A stretch of 64,000 bases of DNA from Carposina sasakii (Eukaryota > Arthropoda > Insecta > Lepidoptera > Carposinidae). A program made the position numbers and the translations under genes. The stretch lies in the NCBI GenBank assembly GCA_014607495.2, contig CP053167.1, positions 8,680,001 through 8,744,000 of the forward strand, given 5' to 3'. Of this stretch, positions 1 to 11,659 are shown piece by piece. The stretch's first letter is position 1. The number at the start of each line of letters is the position of its first letter. The notes beneath the pieces were generated by a model. The model made no database searches. It saw only the letters and a list, made by a program, of their open reading frames with translations, and was not told where the DNA came from.

Positions 1-3000
1 ATTTTTTACCACTTCACTTATAACGTAAAGAAGTTTGTTCAAATAAATTAATCTCTTGAACGAGCAGTAGAATAAAAGAAATGTGGACATAAATATGCAT
101 ATTATGATCAATGACCTATACGGATGTTAAACTTACCAAATACATAGGTATAGAAAGTAACATATAAAAATTTCAATCGACAACTAAGTAGTGTATACTT
201 TCATGTATAATAATTAATTTAAATTTTATTATATTCTAGTCTTATGCCATACTGTACCTACACAATGAAATGGTCACAAATAAAGTTGATCATAAAGAAT
301 AATGTATAAAGGCATGCTTATCTCTAAAAGAGATTTCTTTCAATTGTGAAAGATATTCTTCCAATTCTATACAAAAAATTTAATATCACAAGAATTTTAT
401 ACATACTATAGACTTTTCGTTATTTCTAATTTACGTAGTAGTCGTAGTACTCAGTCTTATAACATCTTGCGCGAGAACTCGGAATCTCCTAAGACACCGT
501 TTCTTAGTTACTTATCCCGGAGCACGTTTCGCCATTTGTCACCGTCAGACTCTCTGAGTGACGATCGTTTTGCTCCATCCCTATCACAAAGTCTATACCC
601 GAAGGTTTGGTTACGCACATGTCTATTTTTAGGGAATCGTGATAAAATGGGTACTAGGGACCTAGTACATGTTATATTATTGTGCTCTTACGCTGAGGAA
701 GTTATTCTTTATTACATAAGACGTTATATTATTTTGTTTGTTATCGAAATAGTCTTTGTTTTAACGTTTTTTTGCTACTTAAGGTGATTACTATACGTCT
801 CCATTAATGCAAGCATAGGTAGGGCAAAAAGAGGTTTATAACGCGTAATAAAAAATCTTGTGACAATTTAAAAAATCTAATATTAAAATATAATTATAAT
901 AATTTACTTGGAATATTTTTAAATTACCTTATTGGATCTTTGCTTGTGACCTAAATGAATTTATGTTGTATTTAAACCTTACCTTATTTAGGTATAATAT
1001 TATATGATAGACTCCGGCACAACTTTTAAAGTATAAAACTTAAAAGTATAAACTTATTAAGTTACAGTTATTCAATTAGATAAATAAAATAACATGAAAT
1101 CATACCTCACTCAAAAATTAAATACGAACCATACCCAAACTCGTAAATAAATTCCATAAATGATCTTATTTACAAAGCAATAAGCGTGTATAAATGCGAT
1201 GATTTTGTTAAACCCAGCGAAAGAACCCTCTTGGAACAATATAATAAAGTCAATATACGAGAAAATCGGCACCAAACAAAATCGAGTTTGAAACATCATA
1301 TTTATACGGAATCGAATATAGGTACATACTCGATTTACTTTATCGATAATTTTAAACGATTATAATGACCTGTATATTTGAAATTAACAATGGTAATTAT
1401 TAAAGTTTTACTTAATGATAATGGTTTTAATATCATGTTATTGATTTGTATTTAAATCTGTCAGTTATTTAAATTAATTTAAAATAATTAATGCGATAAG
1501 TGTAGCTGATGTCCTTTCTTTTATTTTAGGTCAAATAGGGCTTAATACTTTAGAATTAGGCAGTAAGCCATAATAACTAAGTTTGCCATTTTAGAGGATT
1601 AAAGCTATGCTTTCCTACGATAGCGGTACTGTTATATACCGGCTGAATTAAGGGAAAAAGACAGCTGTGTTTGCGGGACTAACATCGGTAATATTATCGG
1701 TAAATTTCCTACGGCCGTTACATTACGGCACCTTAACACATGCCTACGTCATAATCTAGTTTGTCAATACAAATTATATATAACAATAAAATAAAGTTGT
1801 GACTACACTATCATCATTTTCCTGCTCTTCTCCCATAGTTTGAGGGGTCGGCGCAATAAATATGGTTCCTTTCGAAACTCATATTGCCTTATATGAAAAC
1901 AAAATAGCGGAAGATAGGGCACGTCCTTAAAATCGTCAACTAGAAATTAGGCATGCTACACAACTACACGCACGAACACACACACAGCTGTATTTGTATT
2001 TAACGTTGTACACTACTGAGCGATAGAGACAAACCTATTTATTTCGACAATAGCGCGAGCGAGACAAGCGCATTTCAATAGAGCATCATCGGAATAATTT
2101 CGGGTTGAGTCGTATCAGCTCGTGTCCCAGACAATAACTATGGTAAGAAGCTACTGCAAAAACGAAACACAGCTTGTTTAACTTGTCGCACATAGATGTA
2201 TCATATATTTTTATCTCGCTCTGCAAAATGGCGATCAAAACAATAAGTGAATTTACAATTATTAACCTAAGAATTCAAAGTTTTCGTGTACTTATGCGTG
2301 ATTCCATTTGTTCCATTTGTGATTTGTTTTTGTTTTTTGAGTGATTAGTACAACGCACAAAAGCACATGAAGGCATTTTGATAACTTTTACCCCGCTTAA
2401 AATAAAAAAAAGAATTTCTTCCGTCACACGAGCACGCTATTGCTACTCTCAACTGCAAATGAGTAAAATCAGGCGACGTTGGCCTAATTTAAGCTGTCCA
2501 CACGTTGGAGATGAGTCACCTATCTTCTATTTTGTTTTCATCTAAGCATATTGCTAATGATTTGGTGGTTGTTTTACTACTGCCTGACGCCAACCCTCTT
2601 CGGGTATAGTTAAGTAAAAAATTTAACTAAGCTGTGACTTCAAAATTTAAATTCAAAATGCCTTGTGTAATACAGTATGTATATTTCTTGACCTAATTAA
2701 CTTATCTCCCAATATGTTTAGCCAAGTTTTTACATTAACCTCTTGCAAGTCATAATTGATTCACGAAACTTATTTGAGGCAAGTCGAGATTGCTCGGTGT
2801 TTCTTCGAGGTGCCTCAAGCAATTCGAAACAATTTAGGCAGTTTTGAAAAGAATGAACAAACAAGCAACTTTTACAATAAATCTTTTCGAACTCTCGAGT
2901 GACTCATCACTTCAATTTAGGTTTTCGTGAACGTCAATTATTATCGTTCAGTGTTATAATTTTCATTATTATGTAATAAAAAAAATATATATTATTTTAT

Positions 3001-3147
3001 TTGTAACAAAATGGTAGGCTGATTACGTAAGTTGCAAAAGCAAACCCAACGCAATTCGATCGCGCAAATAAAATAATGAGTGTGTGATGTATGTGTGACT
3101 CGCCCCACGCACTCACACACATTTTTTTACACGATACATAATTCTCC
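1..3147. other. Unique AT-rich DNA with no gene recognised
   Basis: No coding segment with domain content or good splice signals was recognised. The open frame at 467-787 starts only at a TTG and has no recognisable motif. The one repeat-like segment is 298-345, where 'tgtataaaggcatgcttatc' resembles the LINE 3' UTR hairpin region near 13909. A moderately GC-richer patch lies at about 2010-2120, without clear promoter elements. Confidence 0.5.
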
Positions 3148-3405
3148 TACGGGTTTGTTATGCGAAATCTATTAAAATAACCCACTATAAAGGACCTATC
3201 CATAAAATTTTAAACTCGAAATTAATCATGTTTATTTTAACAGAGAATATGGACTAATTCCCCGTTTACAACTCAGGAATTTCCATACAATTTTATAAAA
3301 TAGACATGTGATTTCGAGTCTCAAAATGTGGATATAGTTTCTCTTGGTGGGCTTTTTTGGATTTCGCTTATCATCCTCCATTATGTTACGAGTAGGTACA
3401 CCCTG
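3148..3405 (+). mobile_element. Degenerate MITE, family C (cagggtgtaac ends)
   Basis: This is a decayed copy of the roughly 245-bp family C, which is better preserved at 17961-18204, 27035-27283, 38579-38825 and 45511-46139. It keeps the internal inverted pair around 'actcgaaat' and 'atttcgagtctcaaaat' and the right-end 'acaccctg'. The left terminus is eroded. The family has no coding capacity. Confidence 0.55.
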
Positions 3406-3847
3406 GGCATATCCCGTATAAAATTAATAAAATGATGTAAAATAATGGTTATCTATGAGGTATATCTATGAGATGAATTGCAGGATACGAGTTACTGATT
3501 GTCTTGTCTGTAGCCTATAATACAAGATATGGGTGGTCTAACAATAAAACATATATTACATACTAATAATAATCTATGTTAGGGTAACAATAAAATACGT
3601 GATCAGCATGTTATTGTTGCGTTGTTTCTTCAGATTGAACAGTTTCTCTGTTTGATTCAGAGTGAACGCAATATTATTTTATAGAAATATGTCGTAGCCA
3701 TATCGTTAAAGTGATAATTATCAAGAAATTAGTTTAAGCTCTCTTAGCAGACAACCTCCGAGGATACTCTGAGGTTAATAAACTACCATTTTACTCGTAT
3801 ATAATTATTTTTATCCATAAGTCTCCATTAAAATTTAAGTTACTCAC

Positions 3848-4039
3848 CGATGGTGCCGTAAGCAATAGCAGTGCTTCGCTCAAATGCTTTAGATTCAGCG
3901 TATTTCTGGCCGCATCCTCCTCGTCAGGCCCTGGTAAATGCACCGAAGACTGCCTTGACCGCAACTCTGGCTTCTTTCCCGAACCGCCGCCATTTGCAAA
4001 TTGGTGTTGCGACGAAGCGCGCCGAAATGGACACGTCAT
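3848..4039 (-). CDS. Likely first coding exon of an unidentified host gene
   Basis: On the minus strand an ATG at 4039-4037 opens a 64-codon frame that runs, in phase 0, straight into a consensus splice donor (cg|GTGAGTA) at 3848/3847. An in-frame TGA lies a short way upstream, so this ATG is the first possible start. The 64 residues begin MTCPFRRASSQHQF. They contain a Gly-rich stretch, a basic/Ser patch (KKPELRSRQSS), an acidic patch (PDEEDAARN) and a leucine-rich end (HLSEALLLLTAPS). The base composition is much more GC-rich than the surroundings, as expected for coding DNA. No known domain is recognised and the protein is not identified. The intron and remaining exons would lie toward and beyond position 1. 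It could instead be a chance frame, but donor, composition and phase all agree. Confidence 0.5.
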
Positions 4040-4598
4040 TTCGAACTCAGATTCAATACTTGAACTCAAGTCATAATCTCACAATTTATATTTGGAACAC
4101 TTTTGTTTTTAAATGTGCACTAGAACTCTTTGGTGACCATGTGTTGGTATCTGGAAAGAAAAATATTTTTCTTTAGATTCATAGAATAAGTTCGTGCATG
4201 ATTTTGAAACTGACATTTTTGTATGCTGTAACCAAAGAACTTGTATCTTGCCTTGCAGATACAATAGATAGATTTACAGTTAATGTAGTTATAGACACAA
4301 AGAGAAACTTGCACTATTATATCCTTTAAGTTTAAAGGAACTATTTGGTGAACTAGTTCGTATAATATTATAAGAGATTCTTTATACTGAGTTAGCTGTA
4401 AGAAATGTTTTTGAGAGATAACGTGCATATTCCTTTTCTTCCCGCACTTTAGATTAATATTCAAATAAAGATTGTACATGCATCTCTTCTTTAATGTTGT
4501 ATGCCATATTTCTTTTTGTGTATGTGCAATAAAGAATAAGAAAGATGATAATTTTAGGGTTACGATAAAAATGGTAAAACGGATCCCTTATTTAAAGA

Positions 4599-4926
4599 CT
4601 AGTAGACGCCCGCGACTCCGTCCGCGTGGTTTACAAAAAAAAAAAAAAAACGAAATTATCCGGGATAAAAACATTTTCCCGTGATAAAAAGCCTATATTT
4701 TAAGTGGGACCTCTCACAATATATTCCTGAAAACTGCATCGAAATCGGTTCAGCCGTTTCTGAGATTAGCGTGCACAAACGCACAGAACAATAGACGAAC
4801 AGACAAAAATTCCAAAAATCATTGTTTTGGGTACTATAGCTTTGATAAAGGTATTCTATAATATTTTTTCTTATATATCTTCCATGTACAGAAAGCGATT
4901 CCTTACATTTTTATTATATGTATAGA
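4599..4926 (-). mobile_element. Short non-autonomous Helitron (about 325 bp)
   Basis: The plus strand begins a|CTAG at 4599 and ends ...tataga|t at 4926. Read on the minus strand this is A|TCTATACATATAATAAAAAT...CTAG|T, the Helitron rule (5' TC, 3' CTRR, insertion between A and T). The 3' hairpin (gacgcccgcgactccgtc region) is present. It is homologous along its length to 38275-38570 and 43559-43882. An A-run at about 4637-4650 is a local expansion. It encodes no protein. Confidence 0.85.
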
Positions 4927-6910
4927 TGTAGGTTCTTTAAACTGTTATGTACAAGAGTATGATAAAATTATCCGTATATAACCCTTCTATAGTACCAGTA
5001 CCTAAGCACAATTATGTTTAAAACCAGTGAATTAAAGTACACAAGGGGCCTAAATTGAAATACGATGTATTTGAAAATGCCTCCATAATTTTCATTAAGC
5101 CCTTAAATAACTATTTATTTCTAATTTTGATGAGTAAATGTTTCAAATCAAACACGAAAGGTATTCCATTATCACAACCGTTCCGAAATTTAAACTAACA
5201 ATACTTGGGTTGAGCGAGCTTTAACTATTATATTTTAAGGAAAATGATGACCATTACGTGATTTATGTTACAATATCTCTTTGTCTCTTTTTGCTAATCA
5301 ATTTTTTTATCAACTGTACGTTCACCTGGAAAAAAGTGTAGTTCAATTTATTAAACCTTAGATAGTGCCTTGAATTTCATTTTTAAAAATTATTAGCGCT
5401 CTATTAATTTTAAATAACTGATCAACCTTTATAAAAAGTCACAACTCAAGTGACCTTAACATATAGTAATGTGACACACAATAACCAAAAATCCAATCAC
5501 ATGATCACCCATTACAATTGGCGCGAAAAATAATCAAATTAAAAATGCATTTTCTGCTAGTAAAAATGCAGTGTTCATGTTCAGCATTTTAGTAATTGCC
5601 CGGCTGTCACAGGATTATTATTGTTATAATTTAAGTTTAGCCAGTAAGATCTCCGGTATCACGGAAAGAGATTACAAGCAGTATCATTAATATTTTTCTG
5701 TACCTCAGTATACATAACGGCACGTTTTCACAGACCACGGGGAATCCGTTTAATACCCGTGATATGGCGTTGTTACGGTATAGGAAAACCATTACGCCGG
5801 ACGTACGGATGCTTGCGGAATTTATATTGCTATTTATTGGAAGTAAGAGCTGTGCTTACGTGATTTTGATGTACCTTTTCGATTGTTAGGCTACTAATAG
5901 CTGGTTAACGCATCGCGTTATCGCATTTAAAGTATACAATTCCTGGAAATATTTCAAAAGGCTCTCCTGTAGTATGTTAAGATATTGTTGAGTTTTAGTA
6001 CTATGCTATAAGACGATATGTTGTAGAACTTCACGAAATTAAGAATTCACGAAGAAAATCCAGCAGCCACGTTTAGTATAGCACGCCAGACGTAAATTGA
6101 GATCAGTAATAACTCAATGGATAGGTAGAAGGTAATGCAGCTGATATTATATAGTGGCACCTCACAGCACAGGCATATACCTATTTTTTTTTTAACTGGA
6201 ATGAAAACCTTATTTGTAAAAGTAATGCAGCTTGCAAAACCTGTTTAGGACAACTAGAATTTTACCAACGGATTCGTCACCACTTGGTGGATTTATATAC
6301 TTTCGTCCTAAAAAGCGGCTCACACCTAGGCTCACACCTATCTTAGCCAAGTGTCCTCAAGGAAAATCATAACAATATGAATACCGTTTTTGTCACAAGA
6401 CTAAAGCTAAAATGGAAAAATACAGCCATTGCCTTGTACCCAGTAACAACAATCAAATACAATGTATTGTCCTTTACACTTTAGACTTCTAAAACTGCAA
6501 ATAAAACATGGCCGCATAAAAGCACATCGCGTAAAGTTACTTTGTAAACTATCCAGTGGATCGATGTCCGATTTTAACGATATCGTCAAAGTTGTCCAAT
6601 TATAGCCTGATTCTTAGTTACGGAAACATTCCGTTGTCTCATTCCGGTGTTATTGTTGCTCAACAATGCCTTTGTGTCTACAGCTAAAGGAAATGATTTA
6701 CACAATTGTATTAAATTTTCTCTGGTTTTACAGTATTTAGCACTAAAATACACGAGCCTACCGCCGTGTTATAGCGTCGCGTTGTGTTGTACTAAATCAG
6801 GTACAGATGACAAAGGGCGAGTATGCTTCGCTCTTATTCAGCGTTATTACGTCGTGTGAGATTGTATTGTAATTGTGCTGTCTACAATGCTGTCTGTTAT
6901 ACTTAAAATA
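4927..6910. other. Unique AT-rich DNA, nothing recognised
   Basis: No gene, RNA or repeat was recognised in this stretch. Short open frames at 6407-6589 and 6647-6859 lack motifs and composition bias. Confidence 0.5.
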
Positions 6911-7018
6911 ATAATATTTACACACTTCAGAACACAGACACTAAGACCTCTAAAGTCTTATGTCGTGGATACCAATCAATGCTATATATATACATAGATA
7001 AATAAAGAAACATCAATA
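6911..7018 (-). repeat. Fragment of tRNA-derived SINE body
   Basis: This matches the body of the fuller SINE at 39568-39822 in the same orientation, sharing 'cctctaaagtcttatgtcgtgg'-like and 'gaaacatc' segments. The tRNA-like head and its box B are missing, so it is a truncated copy. Confidence 0.6.
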
Positions 7019-7048
7019 CAACACGCGACGTTACAGCGTAAAGGATTA

Positions 7049-7267
7049 AGCCTCAAGCACACCGGATGCGTATGCGTGCACGTAAGCGTAGACATACACG
7101 TACCTCTGAGTTGTAATGTATGGAACTGTATAGGCACGGGCAGACCGGATGCGTATGCGTAGATGTAAGTATAGATATCAAGCGGTGACAGTTCCATACA
7201 TTAAACTCAGAGGTATGTGTACGTCTACGCTTACGTGTACGCATACGCATCCTGTGTGTTCGAGGCT
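7049..7267. mobile_element. 219-bp MITE, family P copy 1 (PIF/Harbinger-like TSD)
   Basis: The element begins agcctcaagcacaccgg and ends with its near inverse, with TIRs of about 60 bp rich in CpG (tacgcatacgcatccgg motifs). It is flanked on both sides by TTA (7046-7048 and 7268-7270), the 3-bp target duplication typical of PIF/Harbinger. Two further copies of nearly the same size are at 9813-10031 and 30111-30328. The interior repeats a TIR-like segment ('gcgtatgcgtagatgtaagt'). It is non-coding. Confidence 0.8.
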
Positions 7268-8528
7268 TTAGACAATTAGAACTTGCTTTCGTGTTCACTT
7301 ATACCTATAATTTCAATAGCTTGATTAAAAATATAACATTTTGATACTAACTACAGGACGAAAAACATACTACTTAACTTAGTAATATACCCGTACTAGC
7401 ACCTACATAAGATTGAACGAAAAGTAAGATTACAGCTCACATGATCAAACAGCATTCCAGTCTATCTAAGCGAATAAAGGTAACATTCTTTTTGAAGTAG
7501 TAGACAGTTTACGTTCGGAATAACAAATGTTATACCTACACTATGTACGCACTGTTACATTTTTCATGAAAGAACATAAAAAACACTATCGATAGCGTAC
7601 ACATCCGAAACCATAAAACCTGCTTCAAAAAGTCAAATCAAAGTGAGCTACAGCGCTATAAAAGTTAGTGTTACACCAGCTGGAGTGTTGTAACGAGTGC
7701 CCTTTTGGAATTTCGCGTTTTTTTAAATCCCTTGCTTTTTTACAAGAATAAATATTGTTAGTGGACTGAATGGACTAGATGTACTCCTAATCCTTATGAA
7801 ATTGGTTTTCAAAGTGAGCAGTCGAGAAATAGAAAATTGTAGGTATTTTATTTACTTTGTTTTCACTTGATAGAATACTACGGTATAGATATTGTATATT
7901 TAGGTATATAAGAAAACTATAGGGAACGTTATAGGGAAAAGTTTTTGATGAATTTGCTATTTTCTTATATCATTTAATTTTCAGACATAAGAAGTCCACT
8001 GCTGAACCTAGGCCTCCCCCAAAAACCTGTACTTTTTCTACAATTTACCAATATAAACAGATCAAACATTTTATATGCTTTGTTTACCTAAATATTATTG
8101 GTAGATACACTATTTATTTGATTTATATATACACTTTGTCAAAAATGTTCAATAACGTGGGCGAGATAAATAATAAGGAGGTTCATATTCACGAAGTTTG
8201 AGAAGCTCTGTCTCGCCGCAAGTCAGTAGATATCACCGTCTACTTTACGATAATAAGCCCCAAAAATGTTGCGCCATCTTGTTGACATTTTTGGGTCGTT
8301 TTATTCCCTTAAGATTTTATTAGCCGCCGTAAAGGGCTTATTAATGTCAGAGCTGCATTACTCATAGTATAATACGTTCTTATTTGTGCGAAAAACAAAA
8401 TATTTGGAAATATTAGAAGTGGTAAAACCTTTTTCGACTCTGTCCTAACTACTTATCTATAGGACTTATCTACGTGTTTATTTATGTCGAAAAAAGAACG
8501 ATAGGATCTCTGCAAATTCTACAGGCTA
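7268..8528. other. Mostly unique DNA with a small RTE 3' scrap
   Basis: Apart from 7983-8037 no repeat or gene was recognised. At 7983-8037 the minus strand reads like the 3' end of an RTE-type LINE ('cccactgctgaacctagg' type, related to 60925-61075). Confidence 0.45.
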
Positions 8529-8739
8529 CAGTGCTAATGTCATATTAACTGCCTCGATGCACCATTAGACTTTTCGGTGCCTCACAATTCCAGTCTTACT
8601 TAGATTGCATTACTGTAATGTACTACATGACTAATGTACTGTAACGTACAGTAATGCAATCTAAGTGCCAAGGACCGGAGTTGTGAGGCACCGAAAAGTC
8701 TAATGGTGCATCAAAACTATTAGTATGTCATTAGCACTC
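8529..8739. mobile_element. Foldback MITE with long inverted repeats and TA flanks
   Basis: A 211-bp element whose two halves are inverted copies. The left arm runs from about 8529 to 8630 and the right arm from about 8640 to 8739. Both contain 'accattagacttttcggtgc' and 'ttagattgcattactgta'. It is flanked by TA on both sides (8527-8528 and 8740-8741), consistent with a Tc1/mariner-type target site. It is non-coding, and no other copy was seen in this window. Confidence 0.75.
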
Positions 8740-9254
8740 TATGATCATCTTATTTTTCTATGCTACAGGTAAGTTGTGTATGCTTTCATGTCGAATAAAT
8801 GATTTCAATTCGTAGAAAATTTGGTATTGTCCATTTAGTGCACAGTGGTTCAATCCTATGCTATAATATATCTACTCGTATAGACACGCTGTTGTAATTT
8901 ATTATTCTAGTGCTGCAATAGATCAAAAACAAGGTCTCCATAAAACATAGCATACGATCGTATTATAAGCTGATCTTTTCCCAGATTTCGGACAAACAAA
9001 AACTTCTTAAGCCGTCTCTTCGAATGCCCTACAAATCACTACGCCGACACAAGCTGCGTATTTCAGCGGAAAAGCGGTAATAACATGAAATTTATGAGCA
9101 AAGTGTTTGCTGAGTCAATAGCGAATTATTTCGGCTATCTATTGGATTATAAGTATGTTGTCTGACCAAGTATGTAACTTATGGGTAACCTGAGAGAAAA
9201 ATAATTAATAGGCACAGGAGAAGTATTGCATTTTTTTGTCCGTAGTTTTTCATT

Positions 9255-9407
9255 TCATACCCGGTGGTGCCGGCATAGTAGAGTTTGTACCACTCCTGCC
9301 TGCCCGTGGGTATCGTACGAGGCGATTAAGGGTTTCCGGGAGGTGGGCAGCAGCGAGGCGTACTGACAACATAGTCCGAAAATCACACTGCAGTTACCAA
9401 CCCGCCA
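9255..9407 (+). repeat. Truncated repeat, family K (LINE/SINE 3' part)
   Basis: Shares 'cctgcccgtgggtatcgtac', 'gggaggtgggcagcag' and 'tgacaacatagtccgaaaat' with 20358-20632 (inverted), 38918-39110 and 60350-60640. The 3' end of the family ('cagtggactgcaataggct' plus a trinucleotide tail) is missing here. Confidence 0.65.
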
Positions 9408-9812
9408 TATATAGATTCTTATCTGTGTACAAATATCTATGTATAGCAATGATTCTATAGACAGAAAAAGTGCCGTTTCAAAGAATTAAGCAATTGGCAT
9501 GATTGGGAAAACATAACAAAAATCAATTAACCAAACGACATCAAACCTAATCAAAAATAACGAAAAGTAATGAGTAATGATCCCGAGCCCAAATCAAAAT
9601 GATTAATGATGTACGATCGTAATTATACTGAGTGTATTTGGGCTTGGATTTCTCCATTACCAACCATTATATAGAGTAGAGTTGGAATTCATATGAATAA
9701 ATTTTATTAACAAGTACCTGCCTTCCTTTTTGTTATAGTGGCACTCGATTACTGGAAATCTTTTGTTACTTTAAAGGTAAAGTTTTTGATCATTATTCAA
9801 GCTTCCTTTTAA

Positions 9813-10031
9813 AGCCTCAAACACACCGGATGCGTATGCGTGCACGTAAGCGTAGACGTACACGTACCTCTGAGTTTAATGTATAGAACTGTCACTGCTT
9901 GACGTCTATGCTTACGTCTACGCATACGCATTCGGTCTGCCCGTGCTTATACAGTTCCATACATCACAACTCAGAGGTACGTGTACGTCTACGCTTACGT
10001 CTACGCATACGCATCCGGTGTGCTCGAGGCT
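9813..10031. mobile_element. 219-bp MITE, family P copy 2
   Basis: Same length and structure as the copy at 7049-7267: TIRs of about 60 bp with repeated tacgcatacgc motifs, and an interior inverted TIR-like segment. Unlike the other two copies, its flanks (taa on the left, gtc on the right) do not form a clean TTA duplication. It may have lost flanking bases. Confidence 0.8.
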
Positions 10032-10258
10032 GTCAAAATACATCAAAATACAATAGCTTGACTGACGTTCTTAACTAATAGATAGTAAGCCTAACTACTA
10101 ATCTGTCTACTCACCATACGTAAACATAGTAATTTTTCATATTCCGTACGTTTACCTCTCTACCTATACAGGGTGATTTTTGGTCGTCAACGTTCCCGAA
10201 AACTACGGAATCTCCTGATCATCACGATAATTTTTTTCCATGGAAGCATACCTGGGAA

Positions 10259-10840
10259 AAAATACTGGTCGCTCAAAGAGATCATGAAAGGTGATTATCC
10301 GCTACACCTGAAGATAATAGTCATGGATACATGCATTCTGCCAACTCTTACATATGGCTGCCAGACATGGACTTACAATACTAAAATAAAAACGAAATTG
10401 GTGAGTTGTTACGTAGAAAGCAATGGAAAGAAGCATTTTAAAAATAAAAAAATTGCACAAAATAAGAAGTGATCTTATAAAGAAAAGGACAAAAGTAATC
10501 GATGTCCTGCACTACAGTCTACAGTTAAAATGGCGATGGGCTGGGCATGTAGCACGATACAGCGACCAACGATGGACCGTAGAGGCTACAAAATGGATTG
10601 GACCTACTGGGAAAAGACGGAAAGGACGACCGATAAAACGATGGAGTGACGAAATTATATATAGGTACACAGCTGGAAAGGAATGGCTCGAACGAGCTAA
10701 AGACAGAGAAAGTTGGACAGCACTGGAGGAGGCTTTTACCCAATCAGGGGTTTCTATCCAAGACTTATAGATAGTATAAAAAAATTATGTTGTATGTAAT
10801 TATTTAGGCGATGGGAAATAAATAAAGCTTATTGTTATTA
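10259..10840 (+). pseudogene. 5'-truncated RTE-like LINE, C-terminal reverse-transcriptase end
   Basis: The first segment (about 10259-10380) reads SLKEIMKGDYPLHLK and then CILPTLTYGCQTWT, the region after the RT palm in RTE-like insect LINEs. After a frameshift near 10395-10423, the frame 10423-10770 carries the family's C-terminal signature: LKWRWAGHVAR...RW...GKRRKGRPIKRWSDEI...W...AKDRESW..LEEAFTQ, ending in a stop at about 10768. A 3' UTR with aataaataaa and a (TTA)n tail follows. The copy lacks the endonuclease and the RT catalytic core, so it is dead on arrival. Its insertion is bounded by the 11-bp duplication atacctgggaa (10248-10258 and 11345-11355). Confidence 0.85.
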
Positions 10841-10845
10841 TTATT

Positions 10846-11333
10846 GTATCTCTTTCAAAATTCACGGGACTACAGAGTCCCGGTCCTTTGAGAGGCTTGC
10901 ATCGGGCCGTAGCCAAGATGTAGAGGCCCTTAAGAGAGCATTAATATGGTATGGGATACACATGACGGATACATATTGTTGTGTCTCATAATTGTTTAGT
11001 GCCAGGCAGTAACTTGCCGACTCATTTCATGGGCCCCCCGAAACGCACGGAGCGATAAAGGGAGCAACATTTGGTGAACGGCTAGGGTGTGGACTTGGAC
11101 TTTAAACCGAAGCCAACTTGCCACTTACTGACGGGCACGTCCACCCTCGAGCTATCATAGCTCTCGCGACTCCACTCTGCCCGGCCGGCGAAGGTAAGAC
11201 AGAGGTGGGGGAACTGTTCCTCGTCAGACCTCACTTCGGCGCCGGAGATGAGGAACAGGATCTTCCACCGTGTGCACTTCAGGTCCGTGGGAACGCTACC
11301 TCCCAACAGCTCGCCACAAGCTGCCCTGCGGGC
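10846..11333. mobile_element. Family T element, inserted in the (TTA)n tail of a LINE
   Basis: This 488-bp sequence is homologous to 35794-36468. It begins tgtatctct, followed by a perfect small hairpin (cgggact acag agtcccg), and ends gccctgcgggc. (TTA)n lies immediately on both sides, and the left run is the tail of the preceding LINE. The minus strand keeps a reading frame shared by both copies (MGGSVPTDLK...), which contains SDEEQFPHLCL and SSRVDVPVSKW. Orientation and class are unresolved; it could be the 3' part of a TAA-targeting LINE. Compared with the copy at 35794, about 200 bp are missing near 10965. Confidence 0.65.
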
Positions 11334-11659
11334 TTATTATTATTATACCTGGGAAGTGTCTGGTTTCCAAAATATTAGGCTCCAAAGTTGAGTAAATAGA
11401 CTGCGTTTTTCTGCATAAATGCGCATTGACGCGTGTAGCAAGATTTTTTCACAAGAAATAATTAATATCTGTCTATGAAAATCTAGCATAAATACTGGAC
11501 ACTACAAATTTCGCCCGATCAAGTAATCATATTATTTTTTTTTTTTTCAAAAAAAATTACATTGTTTCCCAGCACTTATTTTGGCATAAACTTACTTTAT
11601 TTGATGTATAGAATACGTACCCTTTGTTAAGGATGGCAACGAAAAAAAACACCCTGTGT

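Larger units (their letters stand above)
10169..11656 (+). mobile_element. MITE family B, split by a nested LINE insertion
   Basis: The termini are cagggtgattttt (10169, preceded by TA) and ...aaaaacaccctg (11656). Related copies are at 15070-15408 (-), 55712-55968 (-) and 59690-60051 (+, about 360 bp, uninterrupted). The element is interrupted after 10258, and the sequence resumes at 11345 with the same 11 bases, atacctgggaa. That is the target-site duplication of the inserted LINE. The element itself is non-coding. The uninterrupted copies show the join expected before insertion. Confidence 0.85.

Noticed and set aside
467..787. 106-residue open frame
   Set aside because: It starts at TTG, has no recognisable domain, and its second half is low-complexity hydrophobic sequence expected from AT-rich DNA.
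3871..4176. Open frame on + opposite the candidate exon
   Set aside because: Shadow of the GC-rich minus-strand exon. It lacks splice logic and reads through the exon boundary into AT-rich DNA.
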